In this document: one piece after another, positions 22,831 to 34,300 of the stretch
How the letters are laid out: each line of letters opens with the position of its first letter
Position numbering within the stretch: position 1 is the first letter of the stretch
Assembly (NCBI RefSeq): GCF_048771995.1
Contig: NC_133027.1
Coordinates: 102,918,501 to 102,982,500 of the forward strand
Reading direction: 5' to 3'
Length of the DNA stretch: 64,000 nucleotides
Source of the DNA: Taeniopygia guttata
Lineage: Eukaryota > Chordata > Aves > Passeriformes > Estrildidae
Notes under the pieces: model-generated
What the model saw: the letters and a program-made list of their open reading frames with translations, nothing else
What the model was told of the DNA's origin: nothing
Database searches by the model: none
Position numbers and translations under genes: made by a program

Positions 22831-25800
22831 AAGGATTTGGGCTGTTCTACTCCCTTTTTCAGCTTTGGCCTTTGATATGTTTCTTAGCGAACACAGGTGT
22901 AGGGGGTAAGGGGATAAGGGCAGGGTTTTCCCTACTCAGCCGTCCTCTTCCAGCACCATAGGCTGTCTTTCACAACCCTAAGTTTGTAAACAAGAGTCAG
23001 GCGCTGGTGAGAAGGCAGTGGGTGTGCCTTGTGCTGCTGGTGCAGCCCTCACATCCCCAGGGGTGCCTGAACAAAGGACGGGCTGAGAAGGAGCAGCATC
23101 CACTTGATGAGCTCTGCCTGTGTCCTGCAGGACTACCAAAGTACAGCCCTCCAGAGCAGATCTGCTTCCACTGCTACCATGGCCATTCAGAGATGATCCA
23201 GTCCCTGGACATCCTGCCCTATGACATGGTCTGCGGGGACCTTCCTGTCACAAAGAGGTTATCATCCAGGACTGGCTGTGCTTCACGCCACAGGAGTCTC
23301 AGGGTGGGTACCTGGCTTCATGGCATGCAGCAAATAACAGTGTTGGGAGGGTACAAGGTGGCACACAAGCATCTCACTCTTGCATCTCTGAAGAAGGTGG
23401 CACATATCCCTCTATCCTGCTCTTCTCCAAAATGTAGCATCGATTGGGATGCTAGAGTGCAGCTCTGAGCAGCCCCAGTGTGTCCAGGGCACTGGGTACA
23501 CTGGAGAGTGTGGACAGGAGTTTTCTCTTACTGACCAGCAGTTTCTGTCTTCTCTCCCCAGAGTGCCAGCACCTCACTACATCAAAACATCATCATTCAG
23601 CCTGTGAGTTTGAAGGAGAAAACACTTTTTGTGAGTATGAAACACTTTATTCATGGTCAAAAATAAAATTCATGCTTTTGGTCCCCATCCTCCAAGGCAA
23701 TCTTCTTGTGTCTTTGCTCACCAGCTTTTAGGAGGGGGTTAGGCAACCCAAAGAATGAAACAACAGCCCCTGTTTGACTGCAGCAGCCACTTCAGTGACC
23801 CTGAACTGCCACCCAGGCACACATGTGAATGTGAAAAGCAAGTGGGTTGCAGGGACAGAGGTCTCACCCCCTGTGAAAGCTGAGAGGAAATCAGAAGTGG
23901 CAAAATGCCATTTCAGATCAAACCCTGGCCAAATTGTTAATCTTCCATCTGTAGGCCCCTGCAAAATGGCCAGGCAGAGCTGGACTCTGACAAGGTTCAG
24001 TTTGGAGTGCTTTGTGCCCCTTGGCATGAAGGTGATCAAATAAGCTATAGTGTGTATTGATTGGAAAATGGATACTGAAGGAAGAAGGGGATCATGGAAG
24101 ATAGGGAAGTCTCTTCTTGCCTCTCCTTTCTATCCCCAGGAGCTCCTCATGAAGAGAAATGCCTACCCTGGGTTTTCACTTGACACCACCCCACCCATCC
24201 ACCCCTTCCCTCACTCGTGTCTGATCCATTCTGTGAACTTCTTTAGCTAAACTAAGAGGAATTCCACTATCAGTCAACACAGACCGCAGAGAAATGAACC
24301 CTGTACAGCAAAGAAAGAAGATTACAAATCTTACTTCAGGGATAGAACTTGAGAATTGTATCTTTCAGAAGATTGCCATTTACTCTAGTAAACCACAAAA
24401 CACTAAACATGGGCTATGAATTTTAAATGAAAGAAGCAGGAGGTGTGAGAGCACAGGGATCAATAAACCATAGACCCTGGACCACAGGGATGCCCTGTAA
24501 GCCATAAACTCCTGGCAATCTGTGGCAACCGCTGAAAGCTAAACCATCAACCCTAAGCAATAACCACTAAAACTGGGTGAAAACCTGGAAATGCTGCTAC
24601 TGGTGTTTTATAACTTTCTTTGGAGGTAGAGGACACAACAAAGAACAGTGTCTTCTGCCTGTCAGATAGTGGTTTTGAGAAGTTTTATATACTATTACAC
24701 CTAGACCCCCTCGGTGAGGGGGGTACTGGATTTCTGGCACAGCATTAGCTCCACTGATGGCATCGTGGTCCCCCTACATATTTTCCACATCCCTTTCTTG
24801 AAATGGGTGATGAGCAACAGCCAAAGGTCTGCTACAGATGGAGAAATGCAGATTTACCACTGTAGAGAAGAGCCTTTCAGGGGTGCAGGGGCCACATTTC
24901 CCACAGGGACCAGAGACAGGGACTCAGAAGTGGCATCTCCCACTTTTACAAAGAAACTTGACGGTCCTCTATATTTATGTCTGATTTTCATTAAGTTTCT
25001 CATCTGCCCAGCTGACCAGCACTTTCACACTGTTTAAGTGTTGTTCAACTGGCTGCAGAGGGGACAGGGCATAACTGAAAATTTGAAAATCAGGAGACTG
25101 GTCTGTATTTTTCAAAGATGATGCAGTTTTCCCTCTTGGCTGTCCTTGATGTTCCTATGCATATAAAACTTTTGCAATTTCAGAGGTGCTCACAGCTAAG
25201 CATATTGTTAGAATTCCTGACATCTGTCTTAAACAGTAATTAATTTCTCTCACGACATTTCACAGTGTACACCATTATTATCATCCTGCAAGGCTTAAGC
25301 TGTACCATATGCATATGTACACACTTCCCTAAGATACTAGTATATCCATCAGCATGATGTCAATAATTTGGAAGCACTCCATAAGCAGTCACCAGTCCCA
25401 TAAATGTTCTATTTGTGAATGTTCTATTTCCTGAATATGTTTGAAAATTGCATCCTGAGTGTGATTCGAATGCTACACACGTTCTATTGGAAAAACAATC
25501 ACACCCTTGTAGGAAAACGTGAATTTCAGTATTCCAAAGCAAAAATCCTGAGAGAGAACGAAGAACATCTCCAGGATGCCTTTTACTATGTTTGACGTGT
25601 ACTGGTATGAAGTTCTTATTTCAAAAATGTCAAGAAATACTGCATTTGTCATATTAGAGTGATACTTCAAGAAGATGCTGTAAGTTACACAGTTAAAAAG
25701 CTTAATGCTGCAGTTGTAACCTAAGCTGTTCTCATTTATTACTGCCATTGTGATTGATACAGTTTGCACACTCTGTAGCATTTCTGATTCATAACAGTGT

Positions 25801-26229
25801 GGTTGTTAGCTAGAACTTTGATTCAGTTGTTTTTATAATGCATGCATAGAGGATGCAAAATGGCAAATTGGAGATAATTATAATTAATTGCACCAGCAAG
25901 TACTAAAGCATCCATAGCCAAAGGAAGTCAGCATCTTCCAGCAATGTGCTTAGAACAAAACAGGTAAAAATAAATATAAATAAGATAGTAGATTTTGAAT
26001 GTATCTACTAGTACTAGTATTTTTTTATGTATCATAGAGGATGTTCTTATGAATGACAAGGCAACAGTGCCATCTTCAGGTTACTGGAGTATTAAAGGAA
26101 GAGGAAAGCCGTAGACAGTGCTCTCTCAAGGCATTTTACTGTGAAACGTGTGTTCCAAGAGAAAAAAAAATGCTCTCAAGCCACTTTCTTACCTTGGTTG
26201 TGTTAAAAGCAAAGCATTTGTAAACGCCA
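22831..26229. other. Intergenic stretch with exon-like but unrecognised pieces
   Basis: The segment has a 153-codon plus-strand frame (23007-23468). Plus-strand AG acceptor-like sites precede 23131 (CCTGCAG) and 23562 (CTCTCCCCAG), and a GTGGGT donor-like site lies near 23301. I recognise no protein. A short motif near 24746-24780 resembles one in the CpG-rich block at 22610-22645. No transposon is clear. Confidence 0.25.
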
Positions 26230-26672
26230 TCCCTTTCACAAGATGGTTAGAGAGATGGAGCACTTCCCCTGTGAGGAAAGATGAAGAGTATTGGGATTGT
26301 TCAGCCTGGAGAAGGTCTTACTGTGGCCTTCCCATAGCTGGACAGAGCCTACAAGGAAGATGACAGGCTGCTTACGAGAGCACGATGTGAGAAGACAAGG
26401 GGGAATGGCTTTTAACTGAAAGAGAGAAGGTTTAGATTCTCACTTTAGAGACTAGCTTAGATTCTAGGAAGAAGTTCTTTGCTGTGAGGTTGGTGAGGCA
26501 CTTGGAGCAATTGAGAAGTTATGGATGTTTCTTGGATGGTCCCTGGCAGTGTTCAAGGCCAGGCTGGATGGAGTTCTGAGCAACTTGGTCTAGTGAAGTG
26601 TCCCTGTCCATGGTAGTGAGGTTGGAACCAGATGATCTGTAAGGTACTTTCTGACCCAAACCATTCTGGGAA
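26230..26672 (+). mobile_element. CR1 LINE, 3'-end fragment
   Basis: The segment follows the avian CR1 3' consensus in order: ATGGAGCACTT.CCTGTGAGG, TTCAGCCTGGAGAAGG, GGGGGAATGGCTTTTAACTG, AGTTCTTTGCTGTGAGG, TGTTCAAGGCCAGGCTGGAT, TCCCTGTCCATGG and the TTCTGGGAATATG end. Many small differences show it is old. It is 5'-truncated, as is typical of CR1, and encodes nothing intact. Confidence 0.9.
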
Positions 26673-26857
26673 TATGGTCTTTCATGAATCAGTATTAATT
26701 TTCTTGGCTGCCTGTTTTCCTCCTTTCATTGATACCTGCATTTTATAGACAAAACATTCTTGAATCCTTTGTATTTTTTCCAGTTGTACTGACACCACTG
26801 TATCTTACCCTTTAATGTTTTATGGGTTAAGACACAAAGATCCACATGAAGGCCAGA

Positions 26858-26880
26858 ACTGCATTGCAGTGCAATGCAGT
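26858..26880. repeat. 23-bp perfect palindrome
   Basis: ACTGCATTGCA and TGCAATGCAGT are exact 11-nt inverted arms around a single G, 190 bases downstream of the CR1 fragment. It is short enough to be chance but is exact. Confidence 0.5.
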
Positions 26881-27221
26881 GATTCAGACACAGGACAGAA
26901 AAACCTGAGTGTGCAAATCGCTGTGACAAAGCAGGGATTTACCCTCCACATACGTGTGAGAAGCTTCAGAAATATGAAAGAATGCAGAGGAAAGCTGCAC
27001 TAACCCACCTGGAACATTCCCACCACAGCTTCTGCTGAGGAATGACCACCAAAATGTTGGTAGTTTTAGATCAGCAAACAAAATAATCATGTCTAATTCT
27101 TTTAAGCAAAGGTTGTGGTGAACAGCAACCACTCTCCAAGCAAATGTTAAGGTCTGCTGGGTTGTTAAGAATCTGCTAGAGCAGATCTGTTGTTGGGTTA
27201 CTCAAGTACTTCTTTATCTGC

Positions 27222-27275
27222 AAATCATGGAATGATTTGGATTGAAAGAGACCTTTAAGATGATCTAGTATGTCA
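27222..27275 (-). mobile_element. Short CR1 3'-tail remnant
   Basis: AATCATGGAATGATTTGGAT, then AGAGACCTTTAAGATGATCT, is the reverse complement of the CR1 3' terminus. Only about 50 bases are recognisable. Confidence 0.6.
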
Positions 27276-28176
27276 AATTAGATTGACGTTTCAAAGATTT
27301 TCTCTCATGAAGGAAAAACCATCTAGAATACCTCCTCAGATAATATTCATAGCCCAATAAGGAAACATGCTTTTGAGAACAAGCTGTTTTGTAAGAATGT
27401 ATGTTTTATGGCATTTCAATCCAAAGAGAAAAAAAATCTTTATATTAAACATATGCCAGACAGTATAGTTTCAAAGGATATTTTAAAATTCATGAGTTGA
27501 GTGCATGAAACTTATACCACCTTAATTAAGCAACTCCTACCTGAGCAAAGAATTGTTAAGAGTAGGATGGAGATAACCTCCTAAGCTTCAAGAAAATAAG
27601 GATTTCCTATTTAAAGGACAACTGCACCACCCCAAAACCCAGATGCCAATATGCTGGATGGTGTCCCATCCTGGACAGCAGTATCAGGGGATCAGTTTAT
27701 AACACAGTTTCAAGGCAAGGCAAAGAAGGTGTTATTTCAAAAGCCATGCCATGACACAGGCCTTGTAGGAGGATGGACAAGGCATTCAGCTGTTTAGGCA
27801 GAAAGGAATATAAACTCAGAAGTTATGCTATTCTGACCCATCCCACACATTATTCAAAACATAACATTAAAACTAACCTGCTTTGATAGAGCACTCAGTA
27901 GGAAGAGATGCATAAAATCTCTGCTCTTTTGTTAAAAAATATTAACAAGTGCAGAAAAGAAGGGACTGCTTTCCCATATATACATAATATCAACACTTCC
28001 TTTATCAACAACTGTGCATTACATACAGCATTTTAGACTGTGAATATCTGTACATTTTTCACCTGGAAAGCTTTTCACATCAGATTTTAAACAAATCATT
28101 TATATATATTCATTCTTTATATTTTCAGAAGAGTAAAGTATGCTAAACAGGAGGACCAAAATATTTTTCTTTAATA
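27276..28176. other. Intergenic spacer downstream of NEK2
   Basis: AT-rich sequence between the CR1 tail and the NEK2 polyadenylation signal; no gene is seen. Some may be NEK2 3' UTR if a more distal signal is used. Confidence 0.4.
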
Positions 28177-28196
28177 ATACAATTAATTTAGTTTGT

Positions 28197-28202
28197 TTTA
28201 TT
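28197..28202 (-). terminator. NEK2: NEK2 polyadenylation signal candidate
   Basis: AATAAA on the minus strand, 188 bases past the NEK2 stop. It is the first exact signal downstream and would give a 3' UTR of about 200-210 nt. Later signals cannot be excluded. Confidence 0.5.
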
Positions 28203-28389
28203 TGGTATCAGAAGTACCTCTTTTCATCATATAGCACCTTATGCATTTATCATAAGCTACCTGTCATAAACGAAGAGTTTGTACAATTGTTAAAATAATT
28301 TTTCAGTAGGTTCTAGCTTAAGAGAGGGAGGCACAAGTATCTGCCTACACATTTAATCTTCTTTTCAAAGATAAATATATGTTACAGTT

Positions 28390-31300
28390 TCAACGCATGC
28401 CCAAGATTTGTCTGCTCTTTAGTTGATAGTTTCTTTCCAGTTCAGCCAGTGCTTGAGCCCGTAGATTTGCAGCATATAGGCGCCTTTTGAGATCAGAGGT
28501 TTTCCCTTTGGAAAGGAAATAGTTTTCCATATTATGAGGTACAGCTTTCTCTTCAGTTCCACAGTGTGAGATCTTCTTTGTTGTAGAAAGAGGAAGCAGG
28601 AGTGGGTTGTCTTAAGAAATCAAAAAGTACTGCATTAGTGCATCTTCCAGCATTTATTGCTTTTAACCCTGGTGCCCATTTTGTCATCTACCTACGGCTC
28701 TACGTGATCTAATTAAATGCATCTCTGTTAATAGCAACAATTATTTTATATTTTTTGAGAAAAAAATTGAAAACAAGCCTTTTGAATGATCATGGTAAAA
28801 GGATATATGCCATAGTTTTTAGGATGCACCTCCCAATACCTAAGGAAAGATTAGTTAATTAAGGAGACTTTTTTTCTGAAGGAAAATTAAAATAAACAGT
28901 AACATAAAGTAGTTCTAAAAGAAAATGCAGAATGAATTTCCAGTTTTTCAGCTACTGAAAAAGTCTTGTCTTTGCTTCACAGTAGGGGCAGACTCAACCT
29001 GGCCAGTGGTCTTTGTACTTTATCCCCATTGTTCCAAACTCTATCTTTTTATGAAGTCACTGGGGTACAAATTAGGCTCTGACTTGATGAGAAATTAGTT
29101 TAGGTAAATTAAAAATTAACAAGCTACTTTCACTGAGACTCTAGAACGGGAATTTTCCTAGCATATCCTATAGCATGCCACCATCAAAATGCAGTTAATG
29201 ACTCAAGAGTAGAAAAACTGCCATAAAAACTATTATAACAGCTGAGTTGCCTCACATAAGAGCCAACTTCACAAGGCCAAACTTCAGGGTGTGATTTTTA
29301 TTTAATCAAAGGTCTAACGATTATAATCTCAACACTGAAGCCTTAATTATCAATTTATGAAACTACAGCAGGAATGCAAAAAGCACAAAAGAGCAAGAAA
29401 AAATTTTAAAAGCCAGCAAATATTTCAGCATTTTTTAGCTTCATTTGTAAGTCAGATCTGTTTTAACATTAAATGGTTCACTCAGAATCAGAACATCCCA
29501 ATAAAAAATAGGGTAGTGTCTAGGACACAGCTTTAAAAACCAGAATTTTTGGTATTCCATTTTACTGTTAAGTGAACCACCCAATGGACTTCTAGAAGAA
29601 ATTAGGGATCTAAAGAGATGTGTGAGATGCAATCCAGTTGTGAAAAATACAGCAATAGTTGAGCAACTGAAAACACAAGCAAGCACTCTTAGTACCACTA
29701 TTGGAGACACTGGGTCCATTTGTACGAGAATAGGCATAACTTTAGAAACAGTGTTACAAGAGCACCATGGGATGAAATAGAAGAGCAGCAAAGCACAGAA
29801 ATTGCAAAATTTGGTCAGTTTCGTAATAACTGTGGTCACTTTGCCGCTTATCGAGTTGAGATATTAACCACGCAAACTGGTTTTGCCTATCCTCAAAAAC
29901 CAATATGCCTGGTAAGGTCAAAATATCGGGTAAAGGGGTGGGAAATGCAGAAGAGAACAGAAGTAAGAGCTGAAACTCATTTGCCTTCAGTCATCCAGTT
30001 TTAGATGCAACATCAGAAAGCCAAAAGCAAGTTTGTTCTGAAATTCTTTAATGTGTTGATGTCAAACAAGATGTTGAGAGACAGGTGGAATTCTCAAAGT
30101 TGATAGAAATGTTAGATACAGCTCAAGAAGCACTCACTTTTTAGGGGCATTTTACTTGTGTCCTTTTCTGCTCTGATAGGCATTTCTTGGAAAAAAAAAA
30201 AAGCTACTTCAGTTTTGTTTTGGAGGCAGTGACATGCTTATCTTGCTTTATCAGACCAAAGCTAAATGAAGGGAGTGTTACTGCATGTTAAGGAGTGTTC
30301 ACATGTACTACTTCTGACCCAGCCCTTCACTATCCCTATCACTATTTAAAAAGGCATTTAGATACTTGAATATTGTTTTTTATTATTAAAAGATGGGAGC
30401 AAATAACAGATGATACTCTTGTGATAGCAAAGAATGAACAACCAAGGGAAAAGTGAGTATAAAATACTACTATAAAACAGATAGGACTAGCGGCAGTCAG
30501 GAAGTATTTTAGTACATTTGCAAATATGAGTTTCTTTCTATAATAGCAGTGTGTATTCTTCATAGTTTATATGATGCACCCACCAGTCACAGCTTGCAAC
30601 AAATAATATTTGCCATGTTGAAGCTTTTGGAAGTTTAATGAAAGCTGAATTTATTAGACATATGGAATTTTATTAAAATTAACTAAATCAAAGGTCTGTA
30701 AAAAGACATCCATACATAAAATAAGTGCAGCTCTGAGAGAGGTTTGGGTTACAAGGAGGTGCTTCCCTTAGCTCACCACAAGAACCTAATTTCCCAGACA
30801 GCACAAGACTGCAGTGCAAACAGTGCTAACTCAGGCTTATGGTTGAGCATCACTCATTAAGTCCTTTTGCAAAATACAAAAAGTCTCTTCTCAACCTTGC
30901 AGCCATAACTGGGCTTTGCCTTGCCCCAAGGGGACTGTGCCGAGCACGCTGAGCACCAGGGGCTTTCTTCTGGTCACACCAGCCTACATCGACCCGTGCA
31001 AGCGCCTTCTTGAGTATTTGCATACCTGGACCTTCCGCGCACGTTACCTCCCGCTGCTGCGCCTGGAGATTGCACCTCTTCATCATGCTTTCAGCTCTGG
31101 TTTGGGAAGAGAAGTTTAAGCTTTTTGTTGTAAGACTGTAGAGTTTCTAATATAGGCTATTATAGGTTAGTAAGATACCTAGCAAGTTTGTCCTCTGCCA
31201 TTCTCTCCCGAACACAGAGTTCCCGTTCTCTCTCTGGAAGCAGAAATATGGTAGTTTGCAGCATGAGCATGTAAATGTTAGAGTGACTGTGCATGGGGGG

Positions 31301-34300
31301 CTTCTCTTACAGGGAAAGACAGCAGTAATAGCCAGTCAGGTGCACCCACACTTCTGATTCTATGGCTCTAAACAAAGGTAACTGCTGTGTAGATACACCT
31401 TTATCAATGCACTGATAAAGCACCGACAAGTACTCTGAAATGCCAGGCATGCTTTTGTCCCAAACTCTGGTCTGCAACAACAAATAGATAGCAACTTTCT
31501 ATTCTGCACATTAACTCATGGCACACATGACACCAGGTTTAAATATTTATATACCAGATATTATAATTCAGCTATGATTAAACACCCTGCTTATAACAGC
31601 AGCAGCTGTTATTCAGGCTCAGATAAAAAACACATATGGTTAAAAACTGTATTGCAGAGCCTACTGCATATGCAGAGATATTTTATGTGGGCAGGAAATG
31701 CCAACACCTGAGGACCAGCCATCTATAGACTCACAGGTAAACTACTGTGGGGAGCAGCTTTTATAAAAGCAGTTGACAGTTTACACAAAGATTTTTTTTT
31801 CTCGGGTGAGCATCGGGCTCACCTTCAGTTACATCTTAGATTAGGCAATGTTTACTTACACAGTTGATGAAAAGTAACCTACATTGCACAGTGTACACTT
31901 TCCTAACTGCCACTCATGTTTAATAATCTTCAAACCAGATTTCCATATCTAAACTGTCAATTCTATCTTAGTAACTTAAAAAAGGAAGCTAGTATAGCAG
32001 AGTAAGCCCTGAGCATTCTTGTTTTGGTCTTTAGACCCAGTTCTAGTGGTGAATGCAGGACTACAGTATCCAAGTGCTTTAAAATGAGGCTTGTGAAAAC
32101 TGTCTAATTTTTCTTCCTCCAACTGAATCAGAATCCCATTGCCACTCCCTTCCCAAAATGGAATAGCATACGCTCCAGACGCTGTTCTCTCTCTTTAATG
32201 GCTTGCTCTCGCTCGTGTAATTGTTGCTCCTTCCATTTCAGCTCATTCACTGCGACATCTGAGAATTGCAGCCTTTCTGGCTCCCAGAGTCTCAAGCCTC
32301 TTCTATCAGAATTCTGGTTTTGCTCTTCTATCACCATATCTTCTATCAAGGGGTGCCGCAGAATATCTTCAACAGAAGGTCGGCAGTAATCCTAAAGGAA
32401 ATTAGGAAAAGGGAAGGCATTACCAACAGGTTCCACCTGTAAGAAAAAACATTAAGGACAGAGAATTCCAAGCAAGACCAGCTGAGGTGCTACAAAGTAA
32501 AGGAGAGATTGGAGAAAACTGGAATTAGGAAGCAGTAGCACAGCAGGATGATAAAAGCTAAGGGAGGAGGCTGTTACCAGCCTTGAGATCCAGAGCTGCA
32601 AGTCTGTCTCCCAACCCAGAGACCCTCTCCCTGCAGAGTCAGAAGGGGGTGGGTGAGCCTGCAGAGGCAGCTGCCAGCAGATTCTGCTGCTGAACAATCC
32701 AATCCATGCCTGCTGGAGGCTTGGGTGCTTGCCACAGCTTTGCTGCCCCTGCCATGTTCTTCTCAACATCTCCATACCAGCCATGGGGGAACAAGCTGTA
32801 TATTAGCCAAATAAAGCAATCCCCAAAATGAAGAAAAAACAGCCCCTTCCAGCTCCTAAATACACTGGAACCATTTTAACCCCGAAGTTATAAGGCCTCA
32901 ATAAACATGCAAACTTCTTGAGGCCACCTTTATTGAGGCTTACCCATGTAAGCCAATACTGAGGCCACCTTTTGGCATCCTGTGACCCTGGCATGACACT
33001 TGAGCTGTTGCTTTTGTTTGATGGACTCAGAGCAAACTCCTCCCTCCTTCCTCCACAAGTGACACTGCCAGTTAGGGGTGATAACAACCCCTATTTCAGA
33101 TAGGTTTGTTTCATAATTGAGAAGAAAAACTAGTATTTCAGTACTAGCTCAAATTATAGGTGGGAAAATTAGTAATTGGTTCTTACCTTTACATTCAGCA
33201 TCTCCTTGAGAAGGTCATTCAGATCATCTGAGTAACGATATGGTATTCTCCTGACCCTCCCTTCCCTTATCTTTTCTGCCAGTTCCTTTTGGTTGAAAGC
33301 TGTAAATGGAGGCCTGAAGAAGAAAATTTTTCTTGGATTCTTTCACTAGTTTTACAGGACTTACTTTCAGGAAAAAAAGTATCAGACTATGAAAGAAAAA
33401 CTGCAGTCAAGGTTTGTTTTGACTGTCTAATGTCAAGACCAATAGAGAAATAAAAATCTAGGACTAGTCTCTGAAAACTTTAAGCTTTCATCTGTACAAA
33501 ATATAACCACATCTACATTAGCAATCATGTTTCCAACATTTGTTATCACACTACCATACTTACGAGAGAGCACATAATTCATACACAATACATCCTAGCG
33601 ACCAGATGTCAGATTTTTCATTGTATGACAAGTAGTTCATTTGTTCCTAAAGAAAGAGAGCAATCTTAGGTTTGTTAACAAAAACATGGTTCATTCATGC
33701 AACTCTGTTTTAGTCAACATTAATCTTTCCCACACAAAGTGCCCTGTATCAGGGAAACAAGTCATTCCTGCTCATTTCCACTACAACTTAAAATCCTACC
33801 ATTAGGAGGTAATTTAATAACCGCTTTACCTTAACAGTATGAAGCATAAAAGCTCTCTAACTTCCCTGTTCCTTTTCAGGAACAATATACTCCAATGTTG
33901 CTAGTGTCCCAGGAATATAACAAAGCTTATACAGTGAAGAGCAACTGTTATTAGAAGGAAGTTGATTGTGTGGGGAAGAAAGGAGATGAAAATAGTTGTA
34001 AAATAACTTTGTCTCCAGAGCACATATACTTTATGAAAAAACTCGCCTGCATTTAAGACCAATAAAGCTTCATTAAAACCTCCCAAACATACATGGACTC
34101 TGAGACCAACATAGCACACCTTGGAGGGACAAAAGAGAAGATAATGTACAGAAGGGACTTACTGGAGACATGTAATATGGAGTGCCAACAAACGTTGTGG
34201 CAAAGCTGGTATTATGGTGCAATATCCTGGCCAGTCCAAAGTCTCCAAGTTTCACATTCTGTTTGCTATCTAGAAAGACATTTGCTGGTTTCAGGTCTCG

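Noticed and set aside
24440-24590. AAACCAT/AACCCTAA-like words suggestive of telomere-type repeats
   Set aside because: The words are scattered and imperfect, with no tandem TTAGGG/CCCTAA array.
30850-31086. 78-codon minus frame running on from NEK2 exon 8
   Set aside because: Only its first part is exon. The downstream NEK2 C-terminal exon is clear at 28610-28390, so the rest is intron read-through.
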